Below the pieces are notes generated by a model. That model had not been told where the DNA came from. It ran no database searches and worked only from the letters and a program-made list of their open reading frames with translations. The position numbers and the translations under genes were made by a program. From contig NZ_QYUQ01000002.1 of assembly GCF_003590835.1 (NCBI RefSeq), positions 4,402,001 through 4,466,000 on the forward strand: 64,000 bases of DNA, written 5' to 3'. The stretch comes from Noviherbaspirillum sedimenti. GTDB lineage: Bacteria > Pseudomonadota > Gammaproteobacteria > Burkholderiales > Burkholderiaceae_D. Of this stretch, positions 35,310 to 46,555 are shown one piece after another. Every line of letters starts with the position of its first letter. Position 1 is the stretch's first letter.

Positions 35310-36844
35310 TGACCAGTCCGACACCGCTCCTGGACCAGATCGTGGCATGGCTGCAGGCGACCGCGCCGGCGGCGCAACTTGTCGCCGATTCGCGTGCCAT
35401 TACTGCGGGCGACGTGTTTTTCGCTTATCCTGGCGAGGCTGCCGATGGCCGTCGTTTCATTGCGCAGGCCATCGCCGCCGGCGCCGCCGCGGTCGTGTAC
35501 GAAGCAGAAGAATTTGAGTGGGATGGTAACTGGACCGTGCCGCAGCTGGCGGTCGCCGGCCTGAAATACCTGGCGGGCGAAATCGCCAGCGGTTTCTACG
35601 GCCAGCCCGAGCGCGACATGTTCGTGGTGGCGGTGACCGGCACCAACGGCAAGACTTCCTGCACCCAATGGCTCGGCGCCGCGTTGTCGCGTCTGGGTAC
35701 GCCCACCGGCGTGGTCGGTACGCTCGGCACCGGTATTTACCGGGGCGGGGCGGCGCTCGACTTCGCTGTCACTGGTAACACAACGCCGGATGCCCTGCTG
35801 CTGCAAGCCAGCCTGAAGCAGATGCGCGAGGAGGGTGCCAGCGCGCTGGCGATCGAGGCATCCTCGATTGGCCTGTTGCAGCGGCGCATGGCCGGCATGC
35901 ATGTGGACGTGGCGGTATTTACCAATCTCACGCGCGACCATCTCGATTACCACGGCGATATGGCGGCCTACGAGGCGTCCAAGGCCGCGCTGTTTGACTG
36001 GCCGGGATTGCAGCATGCTGTCATCAATCTGGATGACGAAATGGGCATGCGCCTGGTGCAGCGCCTGCGGGGCAATGCTTCACCTGCCACCCTGATCGGT
36101 TACAGTATCAGTGGCAAGACGGCAGCTGACGTGGCAGTACTGCAGGCCGAGCAGATCCGTACCAGCCATGCCGGCACCACGTTTGCGCTGAGTTCGCCGT
36201 TCGGCTCGGCACAGGTGAAAATCCAGCTGGTGGGACATTTTAATGTCAGCAACGTGCTGGCGATCATCGCGACCTTGCTGGCCAGGGGCGTGGAATGGCG
36301 CTTGGCGATTACCACGGTGGAAGCTTTGACGGCAGTGCCGGGGCGCATGCAGCAACTCGGCGGCCAGGATGCGCCGCTGGTGGTCATCGATTATGCGCAT
36401 ACGCCGGATGCGCTGGAAAAAACCCTGGCGGCGCTGCGGCCAATCGCGCAGGAACGCCATGGCGCTTTATGGTGCGTGTTCGGTTGCGGCGGCGACCGCG
36501 ATCCGGGCAAGCGCCCGCAGATGGGCAAGGTGTCATTGCTGGCCGACCATGTGGTCGTCACCAGCGACAATCCGCGCAGCGAGGCGCCGGCGGACATCAT
36601 TGCACAAATCATGCAAGGAATGGAAGGTTTGGAAAACATGAAACACACGCCGCTGGCGATCGAAGATCGCGCCGGCGCCATCCTGTGGGCGGTCAAGCAC
36701 GCGGAAAAAAATGACGTGATCCTGCTGGCCGGCAAGGGCCATGAGACCATGCAAGAAATAAAGGGCCGGAAGCTGCCATTCCTGGACGCCGACCATGCGG
36801 CGCTGGCCCTGGCCACGCGCGCCATGCAGGGAGGAGGCTCATGA
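35309..36844 (+). CDS. murE: UDP-MurNAc-tripeptide ligase MurE (meso-DAP adding)
   Basis: A 511-residue ATP-dependent ligase. The ATP loop is TGTNGKTSCTQW. The DNPR motif (VVTSDNPRSEAP) is the signature for meso-diaminopimelate rather than lysine. GGGAG stands 8 bases before ATG 35309, which overlaps the ftsI stop. Length is typical. The last codons overlap the first Met codons of murF. Confidence 0.97.
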   Translation: MTSPTPLLDQIVAWLQATAPAAQLVADSRAITAGDVFFAYPGEAADGRRFIAQAIAAGAAAVVYEAEEFEWDGNWTVPQLAVAGLKYLAGEIASGFYGQPERDMFVVAVTGTNGKTSCTQWLGAALSRLGTPTGVVGTLGTGIYRGGAALDFAVTGNTTPDALLLQASLKQMREEGASALAIEASSIGLLQRRMAGMHVDVAVFTNLTRDHLDYHGDMAAYEASKAALFDWPGLQHAVINLDDEMGMRLVQRLRGNASPATLIGYSISGKTAADVAVLQAEQIRTSHAGTTFALSSPFGSAQVKIQLVGHFNVSNVLAIIATLLARGVEWRLAITTVEALTAVPGRMQQLGGQDAPLVVIDYAHTPDALEKTLAALRPIAQERHGALWCVFGCGGDRDPGKRPQMGKVSLLADHVVVTSDNPRSEAPADIIAQIMQGMEGLENMKHTPLAIEDRAGAILWAVKHAEKNDVILLAGKGHETMQEIKGRKLPFLDADHAALALATRAMQGGGS

Positions 36845-38202
36845 TGCACGGAAAACTGGCGCAATTGCAGCCGCATCTGGCGAAAGCCCGTCTGACGCAG
36901 GATGCTGCCTTTACTGGCGTGTCCACCGACAGCCGTAGCGTTGCCGCAGGCAAGCTGTTTGTGGCGCTCAAGGGCGAGCGTTTCGATGCCCACGATTATC
37001 TGGAACAAGTCGCGGCGCAAGGCGCGGCTGCAGTGTTGGTTGAACGGGTGCCGGCCGGCTTTTCGCTGCCGGCCCTGGTGGTGCCGGATACGCGTGCCGC
37101 GCTCGGTGAAATGGCCGCCTGGTGGCGCCGGCAGTTCGTGTTGCCGGTCATCGGCGTCACCGGCAGCAATGGCAAGACCACGGTCAAGGAAATGATCGCC
37201 GCCATCCTGGCGGCAGCCCATGGCGCGGAACATATTCTGGCAACGCGCGGCAACCTGAACAACGACATTGGCGTGCCGCTGACGGTGTTCCGGCTGGACG
37301 CGAATTGTCGCGCCGCGGTCATCGAACTGGGCATGAACCATCCGGGCGAAATCGCCGTACTGACGGCGATCGCGCAACCGCTGGTCGGTCTGGTCAACAA
37401 TGCACAGCGCGAGCACCAGGAATTCATGGCCAGCGTGGCGGCGGTGGCCGAGGAAAACGGCGCGGTGATCCGCGGCTTGCCGGCCGACGGTATCGCGGTG
37501 TTTCCGGCGGACGATCCATTCACGCCGCTGTGGCGCGGCTATGCCGGCGGCCGTCGCGTACTGGGCTTCGGTTTCAATCCAGAGGCCGAGGTGCGCGGCG
37601 AATACACGCCGAATGCTTTCGGCAGCGACATCAGGATCACGGCGGGAGCGCAACAGTTCAGCGTCAAGCTGGCGGCGGCCGGCGAACACAATGTCAGGAA
37701 TGCCCTGGCGGCGGCGGCTTGCGCGCTGGCCATTGGCATCGATGGCGAGACGGTCAGGCGCGGGCTGGAAGCGTTCGCGCCGGTCGACGGTCGCCTGCAA
37801 AGAAAAACCGCCGTCAATGGCGCGCTGGTGATCGACGACACTTACAACGCCAACCCGGATTCGGTGCGCGCCGCCATCGACGTGCTGGCGCAGGCGCCGG
37901 CGCCGCGCCTGCTGGTGCTGGGCGATATGGGCGAGGTTGGCGACCAGGGGCTGCAGTTTCATCAGGAAGTGGGCGCCTATGCTGCCGCGCGCGGCATTGA
38001 ACGCCTGCTGACCCTGGGCGAGATGGCGCGTGATGCCAGCGCCGCGTTCGGTCCGGGTGCCACGCATTTCGACAATATAGAAGAAATCAATCATGCCGCA
38101 GCAGCGGGCCTTGCGCCCAATGCCACCGTATTGGTCAAGGGATCGCGCTTCATGAAGATGGAGCGCGTGGTTACACATCTGGTTTCGGGAATTGCGGGAT
38201 AG
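36841..38202 (+). CDS. murF: UDP-MurNAc-tripeptide D-Ala-D-Ala ligase MurF
   Basis: A 453-residue ligase that adds D-alanyl-D-alanine. The ATP loop is TGSNGKTTVKEM. LGMNHPGEIAVL and DDTYNANPDSVRAAI are conserved MurF segments. Two adjacent ATG codons (36841, 36844) overlap the murE stop. The last three codons and stop lie inside a copy of the dispersed repeat (38191-38259), so the C-terminal IAG end may have been shaped by that insertion. Confidence 0.97.
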   Translation: MMHGKLAQLQPHLAKARLTQDAAFTGVSTDSRSVAAGKLFVALKGERFDAHDYLEQVAAQGAAAVLVERVPAGFSLPALVVPDTRAALGEMAAWWRRQFVLPVIGVTGSNGKTTVKEMIAAILAAAHGAEHILATRGNLNNDIGVPLTVFRLDANCRAAVIELGMNHPGEIAVLTAIAQPLVGLVNNAQREHQEFMASVAAVAEENGAVIRGLPADGIAVFPADDPFTPLWRGYAGGRRVLGFGFNPEAEVRGEYTPNAFGSDIRITAGAQQFSVKLAAAGEHNVRNALAAAACALAIGIDGETVRRGLEAFAPVDGRLQRKTAVNGALVIDDTYNANPDSVRAAIDVLAQAPAPRLLVLGDMGEVGDQGLQFHQEVGAYAAARGIERLLTLGEMARDASAAFGPGATHFDNIEEINHAAAAGLAPNATVLVKGSRFMKMERVVTHLVSGIAG

Positions 38203-38259
38203 TGTTTTACGAATTGGGGACAGAGTTAAGCGCAGCGGTACTCTGTCCTCAACTGATTA
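38191..38259 (+). repeat. GGGACAG repeat element, copy 2
   Basis: Second copy, running from inside the murF stop region to 32 bases before mraY. The core is GACAGAGT, then ACTCTGTC, forming a hairpin. It is one base shorter between the two GGGACAG-like boxes than copies 1, 3 and 4. Confidence 0.8.
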
Positions 38260-38291
38260 GCAAATTTTAAGATTTTAGGAAACGCATTAGC

Positions 38292-39461
38292 ATGTTGCTC
38301 TGGTTAGCACAATATTTTCAACAAGACATCGGCACTTTCCGTGTCTTCAATTTCATCACCTTCCGCGCGGTGTTCGCCACGCTGACGGCGCTGGCGATCG
38401 GCCTGTTCTCGGGACCGGCGGTGATCCGTACGCTGGCACGTCTGAAAGTCGGTCAGGCGGTGCGCACCGATGGCCCGCAAACCCATCTGATCAAGAGCGG
38501 CACGCCGACCATGGGTGGTGCCCTGATCCTGATCGCCATTGGCGTCTCGGTGCTGCTGTGGGCCGACTGGAGCAATCGCTTCATCTGGCCGGTGCTGATC
38601 GTCACGCTCGGTTTTGGCGCGATCGGCTGGGTCGACGATTACCGCAAGGTTGTCTACAAGGACCCGAACGGCATGCGCTCGAAGGAAAAGTATTTCTGGC
38701 AATCGCTGATCGGTCTTGCGGCAGCGCTGTACCTGGCGTTCTCGGTGTCGGCGCCGAGCAATAGCGGCGTGTGGGAACTGTTTCTCGCCTGGGTGCAGTC
38801 TGGTTTCAGCATGGACCTGCCGCCCAAGGCTGACCTGATCGTGCCTTTCTTCAAGACCATCAGCTACCCGCTGGGGGTATGGGGTTTCATCGCATTGACG
38901 TATTTCGTCATTGTCGGCACCAGTAACGCGGTCAATCTGACCGATGGCCTGGATGGTCTGGCGATCATGCCCACCGTAATGGTGGGAAGCGCGCTCGGCC
39001 TGTTCGCCTACCTGACCGGTAGCGTCACTTATGCCAAATACCTGCTGATTCCGCATATCCCCGGCGCCGGCGAATTGCTGATCTTTTGTGGTGCGATGGC
39101 GGGCGCCGGACTGGCTTTCCTCTGGTTCAATGCGCATCCGGCGCAAGTGTTCATGGGCGACGTCGGCGCGCTGGCGCTGGGCGGCGCGCTGGGCACCATT
39201 GCGGTGATCGTGCGCCAGGAAATCGTTCTGTTCATCATGGGCGGCATCTTCGTGGTCGAAACCTTGTCAGTGATGGCGCAAGTGATGTACTTCAAGTTCA
39301 CCAAGAAGCGTTACGGCGTCGGCCGGCGCATCCTGCTGATGGCGCCGCTGCACCATCACTATGAACAAAAGGGCTGGAAGGAAACTCAGGTGGTGGTGCG
39401 TTTCTGGATCATCACCATGATGCTGGTGTTGTTTGGATTGTCTACTTTGAAGTTGCGATAA
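38292..39461 (+). CDS. mraY: Phospho-MurNAc-pentapeptide translocase MraY
   Basis: A 389-residue polytopic enzyme with about 10 membrane segments that makes lipid I. Motifs [14 protein letters not shown] and the MAPLHHHYE signature are present, with the conserved aspartates. It begins 89 bases after murF. Unlike most junctions in the cluster this is not overlapped, because the repeat copy occupies the gap. AGGAA stands 15 bases before the ATG, a weak site. Confidence 0.98.
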   Translation: MLLWLAQYFQQDIGTFRVFNFITFRAVFATLTALAIGLFSGPAVIRTLARLKVGQAVRTDGPQTHLIKSGTPTMGGALILIAIGVSVLLWADWSNRFIWPVLIVTLGFGAIGWVDDYRKVVYKDPNGMRSKEKYFWQSLIGLAAALYLAFSVSAPSNSGVWELFLAWVQSGFSMDLPPKADLIVPFFKTISYPLGVWGFIALTYFVIVGTSNAVNLTDGLDGLAIMPTVMVGSALGLFAYLTGSVTYAKYLLIPHIPGAGELLIFCGAMAGAGLAFLWFNAHPAQVFMGDVGALALGGALGTIAVIVRQEIVLFIMGGIFVVETLSVMAQVMYFKFTKKRYGVGRRILLMAPLHHHYEQKGWKETQVVVRFWIITMMLVLFGLSTLKLR

Positions 39462-39482
39462 GTCGGGTTAAAGGTTAAATAA

Positions 39483-40982
39483 GTGGATTACCAAGGCAAA
39501 CATGTTCTGGTACTGGGGCTCGGCGAATCGGGCCTGGCGATGGCGCTGTGGCTGGCACGCTGCGGCGCCTCGGTGCGTGTTGCCGATACGCGGGCGACGC
39601 CGGAGCGTCTGCCGGAACTGCAGGAAAAAATTTCGGCGGCAGAATTTGTCGCCGGCCCCTTCGGCGTCAGCCTGCTGGAGGGTATCGACTTCGTGGCGCT
39701 GAGTCCGGGGCTGGCGCCGGGACGGGAACTGGCCGAAATCGCGCCGGCAGCCGCCGAGCGCAATATTCCGCTGTGGGGCGAGATCGAGCTGTTCGCCCAG
39801 GCGCTGGCAGCACTCAAGGACGAACATGGTTATGCGCCGAAGGTCATCGCGATCACGGGCACCAATGGCAAGACCACCGTCACCAGCTTGACCGGCCTGC
39901 TGTGCCGGCGCGCCGGCCTCACTGTGCAAGTCGCCGGCAACATCAGCCCGGCCGCGCTCGATGTATTGCGCGCCGCGCTTGATGGCGACAACCTGCCGCA
40001 GGCCTGGGTACTGGAGTTGTCAAGTTTTCAGTTGCACAGCACTTTCAGCCTGCAGGCAGATGCCGCGACTGTGTTGAATGTTACGCAAGACCATCTCGAC
40101 TGGCATGGCGACATGCAAGCCTATGCTGCCGACAAGGCAAAAATCTTTGGCGTCAGCACCGTACGCGTACTCAATCGTGACGATGCCTGGGTGATGCGCA
40201 TGTCATCCCCGGCAGGTGTGCAATGCAGTTTCGGCGCGAACGAGCCGGACCAGGCAAACAGTTTCGGCCTGGTCGAGGAAAGCGGCATGCAATGGCTGGC
40301 GATGGCGGAAGCGGCCGAGGAAGGCCAGAAAAAGCGCCGCAAGAAGGGCAGCGATGAAGAACTGCCCGTGACGGTAAAGCGCCTGATGCCGGCCGATGCA
40401 TTGAAAATCCGCGGCCGTCACAATGCCATGAACGCGCTGGCCGCGCTGGCTTTGTGCCGCGCCATCGACTTGCCGCTGGCGCAGCTATTGCATGGCTTGC
40501 GCGAGTATACCGGCGAGCCGCACCGGGTTGAGCCGGTGAGCTGCATCGGCGGCGTCGACTATTACGATGACAGCAAGGGTACCAATGTCGGCGCCACTGT
40601 GGCTGCATTGAATGGGCTGGGTTCCGACATGTCCGGTTCCAGCAGGAAGCTGGTATTGATTGCCGGCGGCGATGGCAAAGGGCAGGAATTCTCGCCGCTG
40701 GCCGAGCCGGTTGCAAGGTATGTGCGCGCGGTGCTGTTGATCGGCAAGGACGCCGGCGCCATTCGTGCCGCCCTGGCCGAGACCGGCGTGGCGCTGGACG
40801 AATGCAGCAGCCTGGAACAAGCCACGCAACGCGCCGCTCAGCTGGCGCAGCCGGGCGACGCCGTGCTGCTGTCGCCGGCTTGCGCCAGCCTCGATATGTT
40901 CAGGAATTATGCGCATCGCGCCCAGGTATTCATCGATGCGGTGCGCGATATCGCGGCTGGGCGCGGTGAGGTACTCGCATGA
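39483..40982 (+). CDS. murD: UDP-MurNAc-L-Ala D-Glu ligase MurD
   Basis: A 499-residue ligase that adds D-glutamate. The ATP loop is [12 protein letters not shown]. The product starts at GTG 39483 ([17 protein letters not shown], a Rossmann-like start). A charged insertion at residues about 277-295 ([18 protein letters not shown]) makes it longer than the E. coli enzyme of about 440 residues. The stop overlaps ftsW by 4 bases. Confidence 0.97.
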   Translation: MDYQGKHVLVLGLGESGLAMALWLARCGASVRVADTRATPERLPELQEKISAAEFVAGPFGVSLLEGIDFVALSPGLAPGRELAEIAPAAAERNIPLWGEIELFAQALAALKDEHGYAPKVIAITGTNGKTTVTSLTGLLCRRAGLTVQVAGNISPAALDVLRAALDGDNLPQAWVLELSSFQLHSTFSLQADAATVLNVTQDHLDWHGDMQAYAADKAKIFGVSTVRVLNRDDAWVMRMSSPAGVQCSFGANEPDQANSFGLVEESGMQWLAMAEAAEEGQKKRRKKGSDEELPVTVKRLMPADALKIRGRHNAMNALAALALCRAIDLPLAQLLHGLREYTGEPHRVEPVSCIGGVDYYDDSKGTNVGATVAALNGLGSDMSGSSRKLVLIAGGDGKGQEFSPLAEPVARYVRAVLLIGKDAGAIRAALAETGVALDECSSLEQATQRAAQLAQPGDAVLLSPACASLDMFRNYAHRAQVFIDAVRDIAAGRGEVLA

Positions 40983-42184
40983 AATTCGCCATGCCATTCT
41001 TTTCCGGCGCAACGGCGCAACCGGTTCCCGGCATGGCGCAACGCTCCAGGATGATGGAGTACGACCAGCCGCTGGTCTGGGTGGTCGTGCTGCTGATGTT
41101 GTTTGGCATGGTGATGGTGTATTCGGCTTCGATCTCGCTGCCGGATTCGAGAAAATATGCGAACTACACAAACCATCATTTTCTGGCGAGGCAGGCGACC
41201 TTCATCAGCGTGTCGATGGTGGCTGCCTTGTTCGCCTTCCGGGTGCGCATCGAGACATGGCAAAAGTTGGCGCCCTACCTGTTCGTTGGCGTATTGATCC
41301 TGCTGGTGCTGGTGCTGGTGCCCGGCTTGGGCAAGGGCGTCAACGGCGCCAAGCGTTGGCTGTCGTTCAAGGTGTTCAACCTGCAGCCTTCGGAACTGAT
41401 GAAGCTGGTGGTCGTGCTGTATGCGGCTGACTACACGGTGCGCAAGCAGGAATACATGCACAAGCTGACCAAGGGCTTTTTGCCGATGATGGGCGCGGTC
41501 GCCTTTGTCGGCTTGCTGCTCTTGCTGGAGCCAGACCTGGGCGCCCTGGGCGTGATCGTCTGCATCGCCATGGGCATCCTGTTTTTGGGCGGCATCAACG
41601 GTGTCTGGTTCGGCGGCATCGCCGCCACTCTGGTCGGTATCTTCACCATGGTGATCATGCTGTCGCCGTGGCGACGCGAAAGAATTTTTGCTTACCTCAA
41701 TCCATGGGAAGAGGCAAACGCGCTGGGCAAGGCCTACCAGCTATCGCATTCGTTGATCGCTTTCGGCCGCGGCGAATGGTTTGGCGTGGGACTCGGCGGC
41801 AGCGTTGAAAAGCTGCACTACCTGCCGGAAGCGCATACGGATTTCTTGTTGGCTGTCATCGGCGAGGAGCTCGGATTCGTTGGTGTGCTGGTGGTGGTGG
41901 CGATGTTTTACTGGATCGTCAAGCGCGCATTCGAGATTGGCCGCCACGCCATCGCCGTGGACCAGACCTTTGCCGGATTGACGGCCAAGGGCATCGGCAT
42001 CTGGATCGGCGTGCAGGCCTTCATCAACATGGGCGTGAACCTGGGCTTGCTGCCGACCAAGGGACTGACCTTGCCGCTGATGAGTTATGGCGGCTCGGGC
42101 GTGCTGATCAACTGCGTCGGTCTGGCGATCCTGTTGCGGATCGATTATGAAAACAGGGTCCTCATGCGCGGAGGCCGCGTATGA
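40979..42184 (+). CDS. ftsW: Septal peptidoglycan glycosyltransferase FtsW
   Basis: A 401-residue SEDS-family protein with about 10 membrane segments that polymerises septal glycan with FtsI. Conserved segments include [23 protein letters not shown] end ([14 protein letters not shown]) and [22 protein letters not shown] 40979 overlaps the murD stop. The 3' end of the gene forms the left part of a long hairpin (42155-42191). Confidence 0.97.
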   Translation: MKFAMPFFSGATAQPVPGMAQRSRMMEYDQPLVWVVVLLMLFGMVMVYSASISLPDSRKYANYTNHHFLARQATFISVSMVAALFAFRVRIETWQKLAPYLFVGVLILLVLVLVPGLGKGVNGAKRWLSFKVFNLQPSELMKLVVVLYAADYTVRKQEYMHKLTKGFLPMMGAVAFVGLLLLLEPDLGALGVIVCIAMGILFLGGINGVWFGGIAATLVGIFTMVIMLSPWRRERIFAYLNPWEEANALGKAYQLSHSLIAFGRGEWFGVGLGGSVEKLHYLPEAHTDFLLAVIGEELGFVGVLVVVAMFYWIVKRAFEIGRHAIAVDQTFAGLTAKGIGIWIGVQAFINMGVNLGLLPTKGLTLPLMSYGGSGVLINCVGLAILLRIDYENRVLMRGGRV

Positions 42185-42191
42185 GGACCCT
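42155..42191. promoter_or_regulatory. 16-bp stem hairpin across the ftsW stop
   Basis: Positions 42155-42170 pair with 42176-42191 through 16 pairs with one G-U, around a 5-base loop (GAGGC). The outer part is AGGGTCCTCAT with ATGAGGACCCT. The ftsW stop codon sits in the right arm. There is no T-run. It may stabilise or process the mRNA between ftsW and murG, or influence their relative expression. Confidence 0.6.
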
Positions 42192-42205
42192 GTTTCGGCG
42201 CAGGC

Positions 42206-42226
42206 TAACTTTGCGCAGCAAAGTTA
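42206..42226. promoter_or_regulatory. 9-bp stem hairpin before murG
   Basis: TAACTTTGC (42206-42214) and GCAAAGTTA (42218-42226) pair perfectly around GCA. It follows the ftsW-end hairpin by 14 bases and ends 58 bases before murG. Confidence 0.55.
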
Positions 42227-42284
42227 AAGGAGCGCAAGCGACTGGCCGGAGGCAAAACGCCTTGAATACTATAGGAGGTCGCGT

Positions 42285-43352
42285 ATGAAGCGCCTGTTGA
42301 TCATGGCGGCCGGCACCGGCGGGCATATTTTCCCCGGGCTGGCGATTGCGCAGACCATGCGCGAGCGCGGCTGGCAAGTGACGTGGCTTGGCACCGCGCA
42401 CGGCATGGAGCGCGAGCTGGTGCCGCAGCGGGGCATCGCGATGGATACGATTGATTTTGCCGGCCTGCGCGGCAAGGGCTGGCAACATACATTGTCGGGC
42501 GCCTGGAAAATGGCGGCAAGCTTCGTGGCCTGTTTTCGCATCATCGGACGCAGACAGCCGGACGTGGTGCTGGGCATGGGCGGTTACGTGACTGTGCCGG
42601 GCGGCCTGATGGCAAGGCTGCGCGGGGTGCCTCTGGTGCTGGTCAACGCCGATGCCGCCCTGCTGTTGTCGAACAAGGCGCTGAGCGGCGCCGCGCAACG
42701 CGTATTGTTTGGCTTTCCGGCGGATTTCGGCAAGGCTGGGACAAAGGCGCTGGTGACCGGCAACCCGGTGCGTGGCGAAATCCTCGCACTGGCGGCGCCC
42801 GCCGAGCGTTTTGCCGGACGCAGCGGCCCGCTGCGCATCTTGATCGTCGGCGGCAGCCTGGGCGCGCGGGTATTGAACGAATGCGTGCCGCAGGCGCTGG
42901 CTGCCATGCCGGCGGCAACGCGACCGCAGGTGGTGCACCAGTCTGGCAGGCAGCATATCGATGCCTTGCGTGCGGCGTATGCGGCGGCGGAAGTGCAGGC
43001 GGAAGTGTTGCCCTTCATCGACGACATGGCGCGCCGTTACGCCGAGGCGGATCTGGTGATCTGCCGCGCCGGCGCCATCACGGTGTCGGAGCTGACGGCA
43101 GCCGGTGTGGCCAGCGTGCTGGTGCCGTTGCTGGCATCGACCACCACGCACCAGCGCGACAACGCCAGCTGGATGGCGGGGCAGAAAGCCGCCATTCATC
43201 TGCCGCAGAGCGAACTGAACCCGGACAGCCTGGCGCAGTTGTTGCGGAAACTGACTCGGGAGGACTGCCTGGTCATGGCCAAGGCAGCCCATGAAAACGG
43301 CCGGCGCGATGCCAATCAGGCGATTGCGCGGGTCCTGGAACAAGTAGCATGA
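42285..43352 (+). CDS. murG: Lipid II synthase MurG
   Basis: A 355-residue GT28 glycosyltransferase that adds GlcNAc to lipid I. The [13 protein letters not shown] loop near the N-terminus and the C-terminal [23 protein letters not shown] (UDP-GlcNAc site) are diagnostic. AGGAGG stands 7 bases before the ATG. The 100-base gap from ftsW holds two hairpins. murC follows after 13 bases. Confidence 0.97.
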   Translation: MKRLLIMAAGTGGHIFPGLAIAQTMRERGWQVTWLGTAHGMERELVPQRGIAMDTIDFAGLRGKGWQHTLSGAWKMAASFVACFRIIGRRQPDVVLGMGGYVTVPGGLMARLRGVPLVLVNADAALLLSNKALSGAAQRVLFGFPADFGKAGTKALVTGNPVRGEILALAAPAERFAGRSGPLRILIVGGSLGARVLNECVPQALAAMPAATRPQVVHQSGRQHIDALRAAYAAAEVQAEVLPFIDDMARRYAEADLVICRAGAITVSELTAAGVASVLVPLLASTTTHQRDNASWMAGQKAAIHLPQSELNPDSLAQLLRKLTREDCLVMAKAAHENGRRDANQAIARVLEQVA

Positions 43353-43365
43353 ATAGCAGGTACGA

Positions 43366-44766
43366 ATGAAACACAAGGTTAAAAACATCCATTTTGTCGG
43401 CATCGGCGGCTCTGGTATGAGCGGCATTGCAGAGGTGCTGCTCAACCTCGGCTATACCGTGTCCGGCTCGGATCTCGGCAGTAACGCCGTCACCCAGCGC
43501 CTGGCTGGACTTGGCGCCAGGGTAGTGCAGGGACATGCGCCGGAAAACATCGGCGAGGCGGACGCAGTCGTCACCTCTACGGCAGTCAAGGCCGACAACC
43601 CGGAAGTGGTCGCGGCTCGCGAAAGGCGTATTCCCATCGTGCCGCGTGCGGTGATGCTGGCCGAGTTGATGCGCCTGAAGCAGGGCATCGCAATTGCCGG
43701 CACCCATGGCAAGACCACCACCACCAGCCTGGTGGCCAGCGTGCTGGCCGAAGGTGGACTGGACCCGACCTTTGTGATCGGCGGGCGCCTGACCAGCGCC
43801 GGCGCCAATGCCAAGCTGGGCTCCGGCGAATTCCTGGTGGCCGAGGCCGATGAGTCTGATGCTTCTTTCCTGAATCTGTCGCCATGCATCGAGGTCATTA
43901 CCAATATCGATGCCGACCACATGGAAACCTACAACCACGATTTCGGCAAGCTGAAACAGGCATTCGTCGATTTCACCCAGCGCCTGCCGTTCTATGGCAT
44001 TGCCATGCTGTGCCTCGACGACCCGCATGTGCGCGAAATCATGCCGCAGATTTCCAAGCCTGTCGTCACCTATGGCTTTCATGAGGAAGCGCAGGTGCGG
44101 GCGGTGGATGCCCGTGCTGTCAACAGCCACATGGAATTCACGGTGCTGCAGGAGGATTACGCGCCCCTGCATGTGCGCCTGAACCAGCCGGGCATGCACA
44201 ATGTGCAAAACGCCTGCGCCGCGATTGCGATCGCGCGTGAACTGGGCGTCGATGACGCTGCCACGCAAAAGGCGCTGGCTGAATTCCATGGTGTCGGCCG
44301 GCGTTTCACCCGTCACGGCAAGATCGCGATCCCGGCGACGGAAGGAAGTGGGGGCGGTACGTTCACGCTGGTCGATGATTATGGCCACCATCCGGTGGAA
44401 ACTGCCGCCACGCTGGCTGCGGCGCGCGGCGCTTATCCGGGGCAGCGCCTGGTACTGGCATTCCAGCCGCATCGTTATACCCGTACCCGCGACCTGTTCG
44501 AGGATTTCGTCAAGGTCTTGTCGAGTGTGGATGCGCTGGTGCTGGCCGAAGTGTATGCCGCCGGCGAACAGCCCATCATCGCCGCTGACGGGCGGGCGCT
44601 GGCACATGCCTTGCGTGTGCGGGGCAAGGTTGATCCGGTGTTTGTGGAAAACATCGTCGACATGCCGGCCACTATCCTGAGCCTGGTGCGGGACGGCGAT
44701 GTAGTGGTTACGATGGGGGCGGGTTCGATCAGCGGCGTGCCGGGCAAGCTTGCGCAAGGCGCTTGA
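43366..44766 (+). CDS. murC: UDP-MurNAc L-Ala ligase MurC
   Basis: A 466-residue ligase that adds the first L-alanine. The N-terminal dinucleotide-like loop is [16 protein letters not shown] and the ATP loop is [22 protein letters not shown] and [11 protein letters not shown] segments are conserved. It starts 13 bases after murG and ends 15 bases before ddl. Confidence 0.98.
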   Translation: MKHKVKNIHFVGIGGSGMSGIAEVLLNLGYTVSGSDLGSNAVTQRLAGLGARVVQGHAPENIGEADAVVTSTAVKADNPEVVAARERRIPIVPRAVMLAELMRLKQGIAIAGTHGKTTTTSLVASVLAEGGLDPTFVIGGRLTSAGANAKLGSGEFLVAEADESDASFLNLSPCIEVITNIDADHMETYNHDFGKLKQAFVDFTQRLPFYGIAMLCLDDPHVREIMPQISKPVVTYGFHEEAQVRAVDARAVNSHMEFTVLQEDYAPLHVRLNQPGMHNVQNACAAIAIARELGVDDAATQKALAEFHGVGRRFTRHGKIAIPATEGSGGGTFTLVDDYGHHPVETAATLAAARGAYPGQRLVLAFQPHRYTRTRDLFEDFVKVLSSVDALVLAEVYAAGEQPIIAADGRALAHALRVRGKVDPVFVENIVDMPATILSLVRDGDVVVTMGAGSISGVPGKLAQGA

Positions 44767-44781
44767 GCGAACGGGAGCAAA

Positions 44782-45774
44782 ATGAATATGGGTAAACAGG
44801 ACATGAGCAGGGAATTCGGTAAAGTAGGCGTTCTTTATGGCGGTCGCTCGGCCGAGCGCGAAGTGTCGCTGATGTCGGGCGCCGGCGTGCTGCAGGCTTT
44901 GCGCAACCAGGGCGTCGATGCGCACGGTTTCGATACGGGGCTGTGCAGCCTGTCGGAACTGGCGGCGGAAAAATTCGATCGTGTGTTCATCGCCTTGCAT
45001 GGCCGTTACGGCGAGGATGGCAGCCTGCAGGGGGCGCTGGAACAACTGGGCATTCCATACACGGGCTCAGGGGTGATGGCATCGGCAATCGCCATGGACA
45101 AGGTGATGACCAAGCGTATCTGGCTGTCCCACGGCTTGCCCACGCCGCGTTTCGCGGCGTTCGACGCCCAGGCCACGCCGGCAGAGGAGTTGCACCGGAC
45201 CGCAAGCGAGCTGGGCCTGCCGCTGATGCTGAAAGCGCCGCACGAAGGCTCGACCATCGGCATCAGCAAGGTCAACAGCGCAGCCGACCTGGAAGCCGGC
45301 TTTGCCCTGTGCGCGAAATACGATGAAGTGGTGCTGGCCGAGGAATTCATCAGCGGGCGCGAGCTGACCGTGCCGGTACTGGGCAAGGGACGCACGGCGA
45401 GGGCTTTGCCGATCGTCGAAATCCGCGCACCGCAGGGTAATTACGACTACCAGAACAAGTATTTCAGCGACGATACCCAGTACCTGTGCCCGGCCCCGCT
45501 GGACGTGGAACTGACGCAAACAATCCAGGCGCTGGCAGTGCGCGCATTCAATGCAGTGGGTTGCTCGGGCTGGGCACGTGTTGATTTCATGCTGCGCGCC
45601 ACCGACAATGCGCCTTATCTGCTGGAGCTGAATTCTTCGCCTGGCATGACTGGGCATTCGCTGGTACCGATGTCGGCGAAGGCGTCTGGTGTCAGCTATG
45701 AAGAATTGTGCGTCGAGATCCTGCGCTCGGCGGCGCTGGAACTGCATCAGTCGCAGGACTGGAAACCGGAATAA
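44782..45774 (+). CDS. ddlB: D-alanine--D-alanine ligase (DdlB type)
   Basis: A 330-residue ATP-grasp enzyme that joins two D-Ala. Key segments are [47 protein letters not shown] and [19 protein letters not shown] [18 protein letters not shown] stands 5 bases before ATG 44782; later ATGs at 44788 and 44803 are possible. Position in the dcw cluster fits DdlB. Confidence 0.96.
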   Translation: MNMGKQDMSREFGKVGVLYGGRSAEREVSLMSGAGVLQALRNQGVDAHGFDTGLCSLSELAAEKFDRVFIALHGRYGEDGSLQGALEQLGIPYTGSGVMASAIAMDKVMTKRIWLSHGLPTPRFAAFDAQATPAEELHRTASELGLPLMLKAPHEGSTIGISKVNSAADLEAGFALCAKYDEVVLAEEFISGRELTVPVLGKGRTARALPIVEIRAPQGNYDYQNKYFSDDTQYLCPAPLDVELTQTIQALAVRAFNAVGCSGWARVDFMLRATDNAPYLLELNSSPGMTGHSLVPMSAKASGVSYEELCVEILRSAALELHQSQDWKPE

Positions 45775-45792
45775 GGGCATTGCGCAAGCGCC

Positions 45793-46554
45793 ATGTGGAA
45801 CGACGTCAAAATGTTGAATGCGGCAGCCGGCGCCTTGCTGGGACTGTTCGTGCTCGCATTGCTGGGCGGTGGCCTGTGGTGGCTGGCACAGAGGCCGATG
45901 TTCACCTTGAAGGAGATCCGCATCGAAGGCGCGGGAGCGGAGTTGCGGCGGGTGAATGCCTCGACCGTCAGGACCACGGCGCTGCCGCGCATCAAGGGCA
46001 ATTTTTTCAGCGTCGATCTGAATGCCGTGCGTACGGCTTTCGAGGCTGTCCCCTGGGTGCGCAAGGCTGCTGTGCGGCGCGAATGGCCGAACCGCCTGGT
46101 GGTGACGCTGGAGGAGCATCTGCCGCTGGGAACCTGGGGTCAGGAGGGCCGCCTGCTGTCGGTGCAGGGCGAGGTATTCGTCGCCAACCTGGCAGAAGCG
46201 GAGGAAGACGGCAATTTACCGGAATTTTCCGGGCCGGACGGCAGCGAGAGGGAAGTGCTGATGCGCTACCGCGAGTTGCTGGCATGGTTTGCGCCGGTGA
46301 GCCTGGCGCCGGATGCGGTGCAGCTGTCCGGGCGCTATGCATGGACGGTGAAGCTGGACAATGGCATGACGGTGGAGCTGGGGCGCGAGCAGTCCAGCAC
46401 TACCTTGAAGGAGCGTGTCGCGCGGCTGGTTGCGGTTTATCCGCAACTGGCGGCACGGCTGCAGGACCGGATCGAAAACGTCGATATGCGCTATCCGAAC
46501 GGCATGGCATTAAAGGCGGGTGGTCTGGCATTGGGAATGGGGAAAACGAAATAA
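45793..46554 (+). CDS. ftsQ: Cell division protein FtsQ
   Basis: A 253-residue bitopic protein. It has one membrane segment (about 13-33), then a POTRA domain (FTLKEIRIEGAGAELRRVN) and the FtsQ beta domain (about 110-240). It scaffolds FtsL, FtsB and downstream proteins. It starts 18 bases after ddlB and its stop lies one base before the ftsA ATG. Confidence 0.95.
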   Translation: MWNDVKMLNAAAGALLGLFVLALLGGGLWWLAQRPMFTLKEIRIEGAGAELRRVNASTVRTTALPRIKGNFFSVDLNAVRTAFEAVPWVRKAAVRREWPNRLVVTLEEHLPLGTWGQEGRLLSVQGEVFVANLAEAEEDGNLPEFSGPDGSEREVLMRYRELLAWFAPVSLAPDAVQLSGRYAWTVKLDNGMTVELGREQSSTTLKERVARLVAVYPQLAARLQDRIENVDMRYPNGMALKAGGLALGMGKTK

Positions 46555-46555
46555 C

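Noticed and set aside
33639..35348. A 569-codon minus-strand open frame over ftsI
   Set aside because: Antisense to ftsI, which has all PBP motifs; no independent evidence.
36391..38178. A 595-codon minus-strand open frame over murE and murF
   Set aside because: It lies antisense to two clear ligase genes, has no family features, and is explained by high GC and codon bias.
43273..45045. A 590-codon minus-strand open frame over murC and ddlB
   Set aside because: Antisense to genuine cell-wall genes; composition is typical of an antisense frame.
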